Positions 47,234 to 59,196 of a stretch of DNA of 64,000 bases are shown piece by piece. How positions within the stretch are numbered: position 1 is the first letter of the stretch; every line of letters begins with the position of its first letter. The stretch is from Lycium barbarum (Eukaryota; Streptophyta; Magnoliopsida; Solanales; Solanaceae): the NCBI RefSeq assembly GCF_019175385.1, contig NC_083342.1:118296376-118360375 (forward strand). Direction: 5' to 3'. The notes under the pieces were generated by a model. It was not told the DNA's origin. It searched no databases and saw nothing but the letters and a program-made list of their open reading frames with translations. A program made the position numbers and the translations under genes.

Positions 47234-48849
47234 TTAAACAACTTGACCAATAAAGGGAATTTCAAATTTTGGTGCCTTGAAAAAGTTCCTCAGCACAACA
47301 GTCGCGATGGGTGCCACAAATGGCATAACTACAGAGACAACAATGAAGAGAGTGGATAAGCGGGGTGCCATCGCATTCATAGAAGTATTATAAGTGAACA
47401 CAAGGGATGTAATCGAAACTTGCAACTCAAGTCTCATAGGAAATCCGATTGTGAGGAAATTTATCATGTGAAGAGATGTAAAGAAGCCAACTGAGTTGCA
47501 AATCAAGAATATGCGGTATGATTTTGGATTATGATATCCCATAATTGATTCCCCTGCAACATGGTGTGTGCCAGTACCCGAGTTGTCGTCTTGCCAAACA
47601 CCACCAGGAGGACTAAGCACAGCCTGATAAGTTGTTGTTGCAATGAGTACTGCTAACACAAGCAAGGTATTCCTCACACTGCCCGGAGAATCTTTAATGG
47701 TATCATACTTAAAATAGTCAAGCAATTGTTTAGCTGGTGATCTTGATCTGTTTTGTTCATTAACATGAATAGCTGATTCTTGTGCTGTAGTTTGTGATTC
47801 TCTAGCCCTCATTGCTCCAGCCTCCCTAAGCATCTCCTCGATTTCCCTCTCACCAGCTTCACTTTGAAATAATCCTAAAACATCCAGGGGCGTTAAACCC
47901 CCCTTGTTCGAAGAATTCACCTCCACCACGCTCCTAAGAATAACTTGCTCACGAAGCAGCAACTTAACTACCTAGTTAACCAAAAAAAAATTATCAATTT
48001 TGGATAAGATAACAAGACAAGTATTCCCTCCGTTTTAGTCTTACTTTCTTTTTTAGTATGTTCCAAAAAGAATGTCACTTTCTGTATTTAGTAACTTTTT
48101 ATCCCCAACATCCTACATGGCACAATTTAAGACCATAGGATTCAAAGGGTAATTTGGTACATCACACATCTTTAGTTTAAGACCACAAGTTTCAAAAGTC
48201 TTCTTTATTTTCTTAAACTCAGCGTCAAGTCAAACTAAAACAAACAAAGTGAAAGTAACAGAGAAAAACCAACCTCGTATTGTCTTCTTGAGACAGCAAC
48301 ATGCAATATCGTGTTCCCCTGGTCATCCTTTTTGTTAAAGACATCCTCCTTTTTCAAATTCTTGATGTGTTCCACCAAAACTCTGAAGGCCTCGAATTGG
48401 TAATTCATTGCTGCAAGGTGAAGTGCTGTCTCATTTCGAGCTGTAAAATCCATAATGCAATCAGGAGAAGCTGTAATAAGTTCTGTAATTACTCGAACTC
48501 TTCCCTTAATAGCTGCATAATGTAAAGGAACCCTTTGTTCTCTACCTTTGATCTTGCAAAGATTATGGTCTAAATTTAACAGCAACTTTATGATATCCAT
48601 GTTCCCATTAGCTGATGCAATATGAAGTGGACTTAGACCATCTTGGTTCAGTTCACCAGAAAATTCTCTCTTAAGTTTAATCAACTCTTTTGCAAAATCA
48701 ACATGTCCTAAAATACAAGCAATATGAAGGGGATTTTCTCCACCAGCTAATGAAGCAGTGTCCAGCAAAAGGGGGTAATCTTTCAAAAGATTGTGCAAGT
48801 ATTCTGTATTCCCTGTTCTTGCAGCTTGAAATAATAACCTTTGATCCAT
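47234..48849 (-). CDS. Ankyrin-PGG membrane protein (BDA1/ITN1-like), gene A
   Basis: Two exons: 48849-48274 and 47971-47234, joined in phase 0 across an intron with a normal GT donor and AG acceptor; 437 residues. Exon 1 carries ankyrin repeats (PLHIACILGH, PLHIASANGN, PLHYAAIKGR, ALHLAAMNYQ, ILHVAVSRRQ); the last continues into exon 2. Exon 2 has a basic linker, then the PGG domain with KDSPGSVRNTLLVLAVLIATTTYQ and PPGGVWQD and about four membrane segments. Proteins of this family sit in membranes and act in immune or salt-stress signalling; the precise role here is unknown. It is the most diverged of the four cluster members. The ATG at 48849 (MDQRLL) aligns with the start of the other three. 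The intron holds a MITE. Confidence 0.92.
48024..48258. mobile_element. Stowaway-like MITE in the gene A intron
   Basis: Begins next to TA with TTCCCTCCGTTTTAG, the hallmark CTCCCTCCGTTT end of Stowaway elements, and ends in a degenerate complement CTAAAACAAACAAAGTGA. It occupies most of the 302-base intron (47972-48273); the paralogues' introns are only 85-94 bases. Confidence 0.65.
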
Positions 48850-50209
48850 TCTTTTGAACCATCCAATAAGAAAAATGCTTTACAAAAAGTTTTAGCTTTC
48901 TTTTGAGCTTATATATTCTGCTAAAATGATCTCTTATTTTGCTTAATGGATTAATTAATTTGGTTCGGTTTGACTTGTTTAGGATGAGAGCTATCTTCTT
49001 GAATTAATAATTGGCAATCTCAGGTCTATTGAACTAGTAAGATAATGTTAATTATCAATAAGTCGCTCACATTTGGAGATTTCTGCATTTATTAATCGTG
49101 TGTTTTAGATCTGTAAGCAATTCAAAGTCAATGAAATGTAAATAATTGCGCTGCTAATCAGCAAATTTGTTGAATAGATTAGTTTAATTCAGTTCACTTT
49201 GACTTTTTAACTTTTAAGAGGTTTCTTCTTGAATTAAGTATAGTTAATCTTGAACAGATAATGCCCCATTCTACGTTTTTGCCTTCCCCAGAATTTTGAA
49301 TTCAGCATAGTGTTGCCACTGGATGCATACTTACTCTTTTTCTTGTTCATACAGCTATCTTCTTATTCTATTTTGAATTCAGATTATGAATTTTAAAGTT
49401 TACGTTTAACCACACTCTAGGTTTTTACTTTTGTTACAATAACTCCATCTCTATCCTACTTTTTTTTTTTGTAATATTGTAAGTTTATTAACTTCAACCT
49501 AGATTAAATAAGGATTAATATAGTCTTTGGTGCCCAAGCCAGTTTGCGCACGCATCCACTATTCCATTGGGTACCTATATAGGTATTGAGTAACTTTTTT
49601 CACAAAAACTTAGAGATGGGAAGAAATCACCTTGCCTTTTTTGGACTCTGTTGAGTTTTTTGGTCTCCCATTATTTTGCTTTACTTCACTGACCACTACG
49701 CTACACCTTTTCCCTTGGGAATGGTCTTTGAGAAATTACTGACAACTCCAATACTTGATAGTGAGGTAATATTAATGTTCCAGGTGTACAACAAATTCAA
49801 AGTCAATGATACTATAGAATAATGTTCTGTGCCTGAATTTAGGCCTGACTCAGGTTGGTCTTCATTCGAGAGTTTGTTTAACAAATTACTATGAAAACAT
49901 CAAGAAAACAACACGTCAAGCTACTTTCATGAATGTTAAAGTTTGATCAACATCTATGAGATCCTATCATCTCAAGAACATGGGATCAAATTCAAAAGGA
50001 CTTCTATGATTTTAATTTGATGAATGATTATGAATGTCAGTGAGTTTTTTTTCCATTATCATCAATTAACCAGGATGATTGGAAGAAAATATCTGTAAGA
50101 GATAAAGGAAAAGAGATTGTAATTGAATCTCGTACACGAGTTTTATTTTAGAATCTCAATATATCCTGATTGAACCTCAAAGGAAGAATATAATACAAGA
50201 AGATGTTGC
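48850..50209. other. Spacer between ankyrin genes A and B
   Basis: No gene. 48975-49265 is homologous to 51868-52275 (upstream of gene B), and 49540-49900 to 52710-53060, so the spacer was duplicated along with the genes. The right part holds the 3' end of gene B. A short conserved segment GTGCCCAAGCCAGTTTGCGC at 49530 recurs near 52712 and looks like a dispersed repeat. Confidence 0.55.
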
Positions 50210-51686
50210 TCAAGTAGCTGGACAGTTTATAAATCTTGACAAGAATCTAGGTTTCTTGCAATAGTTTCTCACAAATTTTGTAATGTAAGGCAACAAAATT
50301 GGAAAGACTGAAGAAAAGATAAAAAAGAAGAGAGAAATTCCTCTGTTAGGCGTTATGGCAGACATCACAGTATCATAGGTTGCTACCAAGGCAACAAGTG
50401 AAACTTGCAGTTCCAATTGCAAAGGAAATCCTATGGTGAGGAAATTTATCGTGTGAAGGGACACGAAAAATCCGATGGAATTGAAAACCAAGAACAAGCC
50501 ATAGGTAATTGGATTGTTGGTTCCCATCACTGACTGTCCAGCGATATGTGGCAAGGGCATTTCGCCATCATTATTGGTGCTGTTATTGGCCTCGAGCCAA
50601 TAACTATCTTGCCAAACACCTCCTGGTGGACTAAGCACTGCTTGATAAGTTGCTGTTGCAATTAGAATAGCTATCACAAGAAGGGTGTCTCTTACTTTTC
50701 CTGGAGGATCTTTGGTTTTATTGTACTTGAAGAAATCTTGAAGCTTCTTAGAGTGAGATTGACACCGGTCCCTTCTTTGCTCTCTGCTAGGTTGTTCATT
50801 TGAGGGACCTTGTACTGGAACAACACAAGATTGGGGCAAAGCTTCTTGTTGCGATGACTGTAAGTTTTCAACAGATACAGCACCAGATGCTCCTAGAATT
50901 TCCTCAATATCTCTATCTCCAGATTCCTTAAGTAGTACCTCCAAAGGTGTAAGGCCTGCTTTGTTCAAAGAATTCATCTCAATAGTGCCCGTAGCAACAA
51001 CATTTTCATTGAGCAATAGATCAACAACCTGGATGATTCATTTATCTCATCTGTTAAATTGGAAGTTGAAAAGCAACATGAAGAGATAAAAGATGCATAA
51101 TGACTATACTTGCCTCGTATTGCTTAGTCGACACGGTAAGATGCAAAACAGTGTTTCCTTGGATATCCTTCTTGTTTAAGAGATCATACTTGTTAAATTC
51201 CTTGAGGTTGTCAAGTAATAATTTGAATGCTTCAAACTGATAATTCTTGACAGCTAAATGAAGACAAGTCTCGCCACGAGCAGTCACTTCTTCTGCAGAG
51301 TCCGGAGAAGCCACAAGAAGCTCCATTATGACATGTTTTCTGCCTTTGACTACTGCATAGTGAAGAGGAATTCTTCTGTCCTTCCCCTTGAGAAGGCATA
51401 GATTACGGTCAATGCTCAAAAGCTGCTTCACAATCTCTATATCCCCATTTGCTGAGGCAATATGCAAAGGGCTGAAACCGTCCTGGTTTAGTTCTCTTGC
51501 AAATTCTGGCCTCAAATGAATGATCTCCTTAGCAAACTCAGAATGGCCACTCAAACAAGCAATATGCAGAGGAGTTCCATTTCCTGCTAATGAAACTGCC
51601 CCGAGCAAAAAAGGGACTTCTTTGATCAAGCTTTGCAAGTGATGAACATCTCCTTTCTGAGCAGCCTCCCATAGCCTTCTGTCCAT
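50210..51686 (-). CDS. Ankyrin-PGG membrane protein (BDA1/ITN1-like), gene B
   Basis: Exons 51686-51114 and 51028-50210 give 463 residues. The donor is GC (GAG|GCAAGT), the acceptor CAG, phase 0; a GT site four bases on would break the frame. Ankyrin repeats fill residues about 36-197. The linker (about 235-290) is Gln/Ser/Arg-rich. PPGKVRDTLL starts the PGG domain near 299, the first membrane segment is about 305-323, then PPGGVWQD, with three further hydrophobic segments (GLFLVFNSIGFFVSL; VSLVALVATYDTVM; ISLFFFIFSSVFPILL). The start is the ATG at 51686; upstream in-frame codons back to 51710 contain no ATG except this one. Likely an intact gene; a membrane-bound ankyrin protein, role unknown. 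Confidence 0.93.
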
Positions 51687-51732
51687 TAACTCTACCAAAG
51701 AATTATACAAACTTTTTTGCTTTTTTATATTC

Positions 51733-51850
51733 TAAAATCAATCCGCAGATTTTAGTTTCTTACTTTCTTTCATCAAGTTGTGCTCATCACAAAGGAATAT
51801 CTCAGCTCTGAAAATCTCAAATTTAACTCTTTTTGTATGGGAAAAAAAAG
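51733..51850 (-). promoter_or_regulatory. Conserved upstream block of ankyrin genes B, C and D
   Basis: The segment with CAGATTTTAGTTTCTT and CATCAAGTTGTGCT is found at similar distance upstream of gene C (55298-55395) and, more diverged, gene D (59265-59355). It may hold the core promoters or simply reflect recent duplication. Confidence 0.45.
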
Positions 51851-53784
51851 AGTTGAATTCAGTTTGACTCGTTTAGGATGAGAACTTTCTTCTTGAATTA
51901 ATAGTTGGCAATCTCAAGTTTATTGAATAGTAAGACAAATGTTAGTTATCAATAAATCGCTCACTTTTGATATATAAGTAAAATATGTCAAGCAACTTAT
52001 TTGGAGAATTTACAGTATTCATCTGGTTCAAAAGTTCAATATTTTATGAATAAACTTTTCGTTACTCGATAAGGACTTATACATTTGGAGATTTCTGCAT
52101 CTATTAATCGTGTGTTTTGATTTGTACGCAATTCAAAGTCAATAAAATGTATATAATTTCTGTGCTAAAATCATCTAAATCGTGCTGAATGGATCAATCA
52201 ATTCAGTTCACTTTGACTTCAGGTTTTAAGAGCTTTCTTCTTGAATTAAGAATTGACAGACTCAAACAGATAATGCCATGTATATAATGACTTGCTCTTT
52301 TTAGTGATTATGAATTTTAAAAGTTGTGTTTAACCAACTTGTATGACTAATGCAAGTCCAATGCATTAAAAAAACCTGAGGATTAGGTTGAATTGTTAGG
52401 AAACGTGTACCAATGCCATAATATAATATGCGACATCTACAGGTGAAATTCTAAAATTTCTTTTGAATATACCTGTGGTAGTTAAATAAATTAAAAAAAA
52501 CTGAGGATTAGGTTGAATTGTTAGGAAACGTGTACTAATGCCATAAGATAATATGTGATATCTACAGGTGAAATTCTAAAATTTCTTTTGAATAGACCTA
52601 TGGTAGTTAAATAAATTATAATATGCATTTCTAGGTTTCATCCTATACACATTTTAAAAGCCTTTTTTACAAGATAACAAAAACTAAATTGAATATGAAT
52701 TACCATGGTTTTGGTGTCCAAGCCAGCTTGCGCCCACATCTATTGTTCCACTGGGTACCTGTATAGGCACTGAAAAATTGTCCACACAAACGTAGAGATG
52801 AGAAGAAATCATCTACCCTTTTTTTACTCTGTTTGGGGTTTTTGCTCTCCCATGGTTTTCCCTCCACTTTATTGACCATGACGCTACACCTTTGGACGGG
52901 TCTCTGAGAAACTATTGACAACTGCAGCCAATACTTGAATTGAGGTGATCCTAATATTCTAGGTGGTTAGCAAATTGAAAGTCAAATTGATAATATAGAA
53001 TAATGTTCAGTGCCTGAATTCAGACCCGAGACAGGTTGGTCTTCATTTCAGAGTTTGTTTAATAAAATAATACTCCGTATGGAAGAGTCAAGAACACAAC
53101 ACGTGAAGCTACTTTCACGAATGTGAAAGTTTGATTAATATCTATGTTGAAGCCTATGTCACTATGCCTTTTTCTTTCTGGTGTATTTTTACGTGCCTCC
53201 ACACCGCTGCTGCTAATGTTCCTATGTTCAAAAGAAGAGGAAGATTTCTTGATCTAAACTATATCTTAATTGTATGTTCAGATTGCTAAGCAATTCAAAA
53301 TGTAAATAATTGCTCTAATGATAATCTGAAACCTGATATGGACATTTGTGCTATTCAATTCACTGGTTTCAGCATCAGGGGGTTTGTGTTTCCTTCCAAA
53401 CATATCAATATACATGGGATTATGGGGTACTTTGTCTAGCCAAGTATAATTTTGAGAACTTCAAATTTTCAAGAAATATTGGAACAAGCCTAATTGTCCA
53501 ACATTTTATGTCAGAGAATTGAAGTAAAGATGCAATATAAACATATAAGACCATTTATAGGTAAATTAACAAGGATATTTTATTTGTATCGGTATGAAAT
53601 GTACCCATGAGTTCATTTTCAATTAGCATAAATTAACCAGGATGATTGGAAGAAAACTATCTAAAAGCGATCAAGGAAAAGAGATTGTAATAAATCTCAT
53701 AAACAAATTTTAATTTAGAATCTCAATATATATATATATCCTGGTTGAACCTCAAAAGAAGAATAAAATACAAGAAGATGATGT
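51851..53784. other. Spacer between ankyrin genes B and C
   Basis: No gene. It is paralogous to the A-B spacer (see 48850-50209) and contains a 125-bp tandem duplication at 52376. The last few hundred bases are the 3' end of gene C. Confidence 0.5.
52376..52618. repeat. 125-bp tandem duplication
   Basis: Two adjacent copies starting CTGAGGATTAGGTTGAATTG at 52376 and 52501, nearly identical. Only one spacer of the cluster shows it. Confidence 0.85.
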
Positions 53785-55237
53785 TCAAGTAGCTGAACAG
53801 TTTATAAATCTTGATAAGAATCTAGGTTTCTTGCAATAATTTCTCAACAACAGTAATGGAAAGACTATGGAAAAGATAAAGAATAAGAGAGAAATTCCCC
53901 GGTTGGGCGTTATGGCAGACATCACAGTGTCATAGGTCACTGTCAAGGCAACAAGTAAGACTTGCAGTTCTAACTGCTAAGGAAAACCTATTGTTAGGAA
54001 ATTTATCATGTGGAGGGATACAAAAAATCCGATGGAGTTGAAAACCAAGAGCAAGCCATAGGAATTTGGATGGTTGGTTCCCATAATTGACTGTCCTGCG
54101 ATATGCCGCGTGGACATTATGCCATCGCTACTGGTGCTGTTATTGTCTTCAGGCCAGTGATTGTCCTGCCAAACGCCTCCTGGTGGACTAAAAATTGCTT
54201 GATATGTTGCTGTTGCAATTAGAATAGCTATCACAAGAAGGGTGTCTCTTACTTTTCCCGGAGGATCTTTGGTTTTATTGTACTTGAAGAAATCCTGAAG
54301 CTTCTTGGAACGAGATCGAGGCTGATCCCTTCTTTGCTCTCTGCTGGATTGTTCATTTGATGGATCTTGAACTGGAACAACACAAGATTGTTGCAAAGAT
54401 TGCAAGTTTTGAACAGTTACAGCACCGGATGCTCTTAGAATTTCCTCAATATCTCTATCTCCAGATTCCTTAAGTAGTACCTCCAAAGGTGTAAGACCTG
54501 CTTTGTTCAAAGAATTCACCTCAATTGTGCCCTTCGCAACAACATTTTCGTCGAGCAATAGATCAACAACCTGGACGATTCATTACTCTTATCTGTTAAG
54601 TTCAAAGTTACAAATCAAGATGATAATATAAAAGAGGCATAATGAAGATACCGGAGATACTTGCCTCGTATTGCTTAGCTGACACAGCAAGATGCAAAAC
54701 AGTGTTTCCTTGGATATACTTCTTGTTTAAAAGATCACACTTGTTAAATTCCTTGAGGCTCTCAAGTAATAATTTGAATGCTTCAAACTGATGATTCTTG
54801 ACAGATAACTGAAGACAAGTCTCATCACGAGCAGTCACTTCTTCTGCAGAGTCTTGGGAAGCCACAAGAAGCTCCCTCGTGACATTTTTTCTTCCTTTGA
54901 TTACTGCATAGTGAAGGGGAATTCTTCTGTCCTTCCCCTTGAAAAGGCAGAGACTACGATCAGCGTTCAATAATTCCTTCACAATCTCTATATCCCCATT
55001 TGCTGCGGCAATATGCAAAGGGCTGAAACCATCCTGGTTAAGTTCTCTTGCAAATTGTGGCCTCAGGTGAATAATCTCCTTGGCAAACTCAAGATGACCA
55101 CTCAAACAAGCAATATGCAGAGGAGTTTCATTACCTACTAATGAAACTGCTCCAAGCAGAAGAGGATATTCTTTAATCAAGCTTTGCAAGTGATGCACAT
55201 CTCCTTTTTGAGCAGCCTCACTCAGCCTTCTGTCCAT
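53785..55237 (-). pseudogene. Ankyrin-PGG gene C, one premature stop
   Basis: Exons 55237-54665 and 54570-53785 (GC donor GAG|GCAAGT, CAG acceptor, intron 94 bases). The ankyrin repeats and the first part of the PGG domain match gene B closely. At 53979-53977 a TAG stands where B and D have TTG leucine (after NFLTIGFP), so the product would be 388 residues and lack the last membrane segments. After the stop the frame remains open to a natural TGA at 53787-53785 with only in-frame deletions near the end. This suggests a recent loss, an allele, or less likely a functional truncated protein. Confidence 0.88.
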
Positions 55238-55729
55238 TAATTATATCAAAGAATTATACAGTTTCTTTGCTTTTTTATCCTTTGAAATCAATCCGCAGAT
55301 TTTAGTTTCTTTTCATCAAGTTGTGCTAAGCACAAAAGAATATCTGGGCTCTGAAAATCTCAAATTCAACTCTTTTTGTATGGGAAAAAAGAGAGTTGAA
55401 TTTCATAACCTTCAGAGCTAAATGTCAATTGTGAAAGGAATATAATATTTCTCACTTTCCTTTGCTTTTCTAACTGTGTACAATAAAATAAATGTCAGTG
55501 ACGGCAAATTCGATCAACTACAATATAGAAGCATTTGGTTGCCTCTTTTTTCCCTTTCTAAGTGTTCCCTTTAGTTCAAATGCTCCATAAACAGATAAAA
55601 TTTCAAATTCTATGTTAGAGAACTCTCTTGCAACGAAACTTGTGAGACAGCTACGTGCCTTAGTTTGAGGATATCACTATTCGCTTAGTATAGCCAAAAA
55701 ACAAATAAAATTAGTTGTGGTCCGTGGTA
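55238..55729. other. Upstream region of gene C
   Basis: Homologous to 59200-59660 upstream of gene D, again showing duplication of promoter plus gene. No other gene is visible. Confidence 0.5.
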
Positions 55730-57044
55730 GGGGAAGTATTTCAGTTACAAGCTGCAGATGATTCGCTGATCCTTTGCAACTCCACAGAGGACCAAATGAG
55801 GCATCTAAGGCTGATTCTTGTCATTTTTTAAGCAATCTCAGGCCTTCATGTCAACTGGAGAAAGAGTCTCATATATCCTGTAGATGAAGTGGACAACACA
55901 GATTTTGGCAACTATCTTAGGTTGTCAGATGTGGTTACTTCCAACAACTTATCTTGGGCTTCCAATGGGGCCGGGGCAAAGACAAAATAAACAGCAATAT
56001 GGCAGGGGGGAGTTGAAGATGTGAGAAAAGATTAGCAGGCTCAAAGAAGCATTATCTTTCACTTGGATGTAGGCTTATATTAATCAACAGCGTCTTAGAC
56101 TCTTTGCCAACCTATGTTATGTCCTTGATTCCATTATCAGTCAAGTTTGATAAGAGAGTTGACAAGTTAAAAGATGATTTTTAGAGGGAAAGCAACCAGG
56201 AAGAGACGCATTTTAGTTTGTTCAAATGGAGAACTTTAGTCAAGAACAAGAAGGATGGAGGACTAATCAAATATATAAGAGCACGAAACAGAAGTTCGCT
56301 AATGAAATGGCTGGCTTTGGAGATTCAACAATGCAAAAGTTAGGGAAGGAAGTTACTAAATGCAAATACGTATGGAGAGTCATTGGTGTACAAAGAAGGA
56401 CAAAATCCACATTTGGAGTTTCTACCTGGAAGAACATTAGATAGTTATGGCAAGACCACTTTAAATTGGGAGATGGTAGGAGAATACTTTTTCGGCACAA
56501 CGCATGGTTGGAAAACACTCCTCATAAGGATCAATTTCTAGATCTTTTAGTTTGGCAACCCTCCTGATGCAGCAGAGAGTTCGAGGTATGGAATCTCTCC
56601 TTCAGAAGGCGCTTCTTTGCTTAAGAAGCACTTCTTACACAGAACAATCTACAGAGAAAAGGATACTTATTCTGCAGAAATTGTTATTTATGCAGGGCAC
56701 AAGCTGAATCCATTGTTGGGACTGACAAAGGAAGGAGGAAATGGTTGAACACCATAGCAGCTTGCATTTGGTGGATAGTTTGGAAAGGGAGCAACTTGAC
56801 ACGTTTCAAAGACAAACACAGCTCCACTCAGAAGATATAGGCTAACAGCATCTTTTTGTTTTAATTTTGGTGCAAAATGGAATTTGTAAATGAAGCTGAC
56901 TCTGTTCTAGAGTTACTCTCTAAATGTCTAGGATGAGATATACTACTATTTATTTTATTTTTTTTCACTTCGCCACATTGTACAGAGCTCCTAACACAGT
57001 CTTAGTGCTGTTCTGGTACAATCCTTACCATTTCAAAAAAAAGA
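55730..57044 (+). mobile_element. LINE (L1-type) fragment with A-rich tail
   Basis: Plus-strand translation in broken frames shows ADDSLILCNSTEDQMRHL near 55755 (the RT catalytic box), SGLHVNWRKS, then LINSVLDSLPTYVMSLIPLSVKF near 56080, and LVKNKKDGGLIKYI near 56240, as in the C-terminal RT and zf-RVT region of plant LINEs. The fragment ends with an A-rich stretch near 57036-57044, consistent with a 5'-truncated insertion. Many stops. Confidence 0.75.
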
Positions 57045-57715
57045 AGGTATTTGAATAAGGTTGTATTTACAGTAGTCTTGAACTTTCACTGTTCACTTCC
57101 TCAACAGCAAAAGCATTCTCTCTGCCCTTTTAAGTAGAAGGACAAGAAAGAGACAGAGTTCGCTCTTTCTAATGGAAATTCTTAGCGTTGTCTGAGGGTT
57201 AAACTCTCCACAGATCAGATCATGAATTCTTTTAGACCCATAGTTCACACTTTGGTCGGGGCAGAGTTTCAGCCCGCCTATGTCTAGTGCACAAAACCCT
57301 AGGGCACAAGCTCCAAAGAGAGGCCCGGTGGGTGTCAGATGCAATGCCCTACATCTGATTAAGATCATGTTGGATACTCTTTCTAAAATGTAATATAAGT
57401 TCATTTATAGGCAAATTGACATGGAGTTCTCTTAGTTCGATAAATGAGTAAGAACGTCCCAATCTTTAGAGTTGGACGAATGAGTAAGAATGTCCTAATG
57501 AGTTCCTTTACCTTCTCCATTATCATCATTTAACCCGAGTGATTGGAAGAAAAACATCTAAAAGCAATAGTGTAAAAGAGACTGTAAATTAATCTCATTG
57601 AAAGGTTTCACTTTAGAATTTCAATACATCCTGGTTGACCCCCAACCGGAAAAGAAAAAAAAACAAACAAACAAAAAAAAAAAAAAAGAGAGATAAATTA
57701 CAGGAAGATGTTCTA
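57045..57715. other. Spacer and 3' region of ankyrin gene D
   Basis: No recognisable gene. An A-rich run with CAAA units at 57640-57690 precedes the gene D stop. The 103-codon minus ORF at 57093 has no recognisable family. Confidence 0.4.
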
Positions 57716-59196
57716 CTATGTGAACGGTTCACAGATCTTGATAAAAAGTTTAGGTTTCTTGCAATAGTTTCTCAACAACATTGTAATGTGAGGCAAAAGA
57801 ACTGGAAAGACTATGGAAAAGATAGTAAAGAAGAGAGAAATTCCCCGGTTAGGTGTTATGGCAGACATCACAGTGTCATAGGTTACTGTCAAGGCAACAA
57901 GTGAGACTTGCAGTTCTAATTGCAAAGGAAATCCTATTGTTAGGAAATTTATCGTGTGGAGGGACAAGAAAAATCCAATAGAGTTGAAAACCAAGAACAA
58001 GCCGTAGGAAATTGGATTGTTGGTTCCCATCACTGACTGTCCTGCGATACGTTGTGAGGACATTTTGCCGTCACTACTGGTGGTGTTATTGTCATCAGGC
58101 CAGTGAGTGTCCTGCCAAACGCCTCCTGGCGGATTAAAAACTGCTTGATAAGTTGCTGTTGCAATTAGAATAGCTATCACAAGAAGGGTGTCTCTTACTT
58201 TCCCTGGAGGATCTTTGGTTTTATTGTACTTGAAGAAATCCTTAAGTTTCTTAGAATGAGATCGGGGTCGGTCCCTTCTTTGCTCTCTGCTGGATTGTTC
58301 ATCTGATGGATCTTGAACTGAAACAACCAACGATTGGGGCAAAGCTTCCTGTTGCAAAGATTGCAAGTTTTCAACAGATACAGCACCAGATGCTCTTAGA
58401 ATTTCCTCTATGTCTCTGTCTCCAGATTCCTTAAATAGTACCTCTAAAGGGGTAAGGCCTCTCTTGTTCAAAGAATTCACCTCAGTTGTGCCCTTAGAAA
58501 CAGCATTTTCATCGAGCAATAGATCAACAACCTGGATGATTCATTTCTCTTATCTGTTAAATTAAAAGAAAAATCAACATGATGAGGTAAAAGAGGCATA
58601 ATGGAGATATCGGAGATACTTGCCTCGTATTGCTTAGTTGACACAGCAAGATGCAAAACAGTGTTTCCTTGGATATCCTTCTTGTTTAAAAGATCATACT
58701 TGTTAAATTCCTTGAGGTTCTCAAGTAGTAATTTGAATGCTTCAAACTGATGATTCTTGACAGATAAATGAAGACAAGTCTCGCCACGAGCAGTCACTTC
58801 TTCTGCAGAGTCTGGAGAAGCCTCAAGAAGCTCCCTCATGACATTTTTTCTGCCTTGGATTACTGCATAGTGAAGAGGAATTCTTCTGTCCTTCCCCTTG
58901 AGAAGGCATAGATTACAGTCAACGCTCAAGAGCTCCTTCACAATCTCTATATCCCCATTTGCTGAGGCAATATGCAAAGGGCTGAAACCGTCCTGGTTTA
59001 ATTCTCTAGCAAATTCTGGCCTAAGGTGAATGATCTCCTTGGCAAACTCAGGATGGCCACTCAAACAAGCAATATGCAGAGGAGTTCCATTTGCTGCTAA
59101 TGAAACTGCCCTGAGCAGAAGGGGGTCTTCTTTGATCAAACTTTGCAAGTGATGAACATCTCCTTTTTGAGCAGCCTCCCATAGCCTTCTGTCCAT
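57716..59196 (-). CDS. Ankyrin-PGG membrane protein (BDA1/ITN1-like), gene D
   Basis: Exons 59196-58624 and 58531-57716, 462 residues. Intron of 92 bases with the GC donor GAG|GCAAGT and a CAG acceptor, phase 0. The protein is collinear with gene B: ankyrin repeats, linker with RRDRPRSHSKK, PPGKVRDTLL, PPGGVWQD (here FNPPGGVW) and membrane segments to the end. No lesion is visible. The ATG at 59196 (MDRRLWEAAQ) matches B and C; an earlier in-frame TTG at 59208 is unlikely to be the start. Probably functional; likely a membrane ankyrin protein in defence or stress signalling, by family. Confidence 0.93.

Noticed and set aside
57635..57904. 89-codon plus-strand ORF
   Set aside because: Antisense to the C-terminal membrane part of ankyrin gene D.
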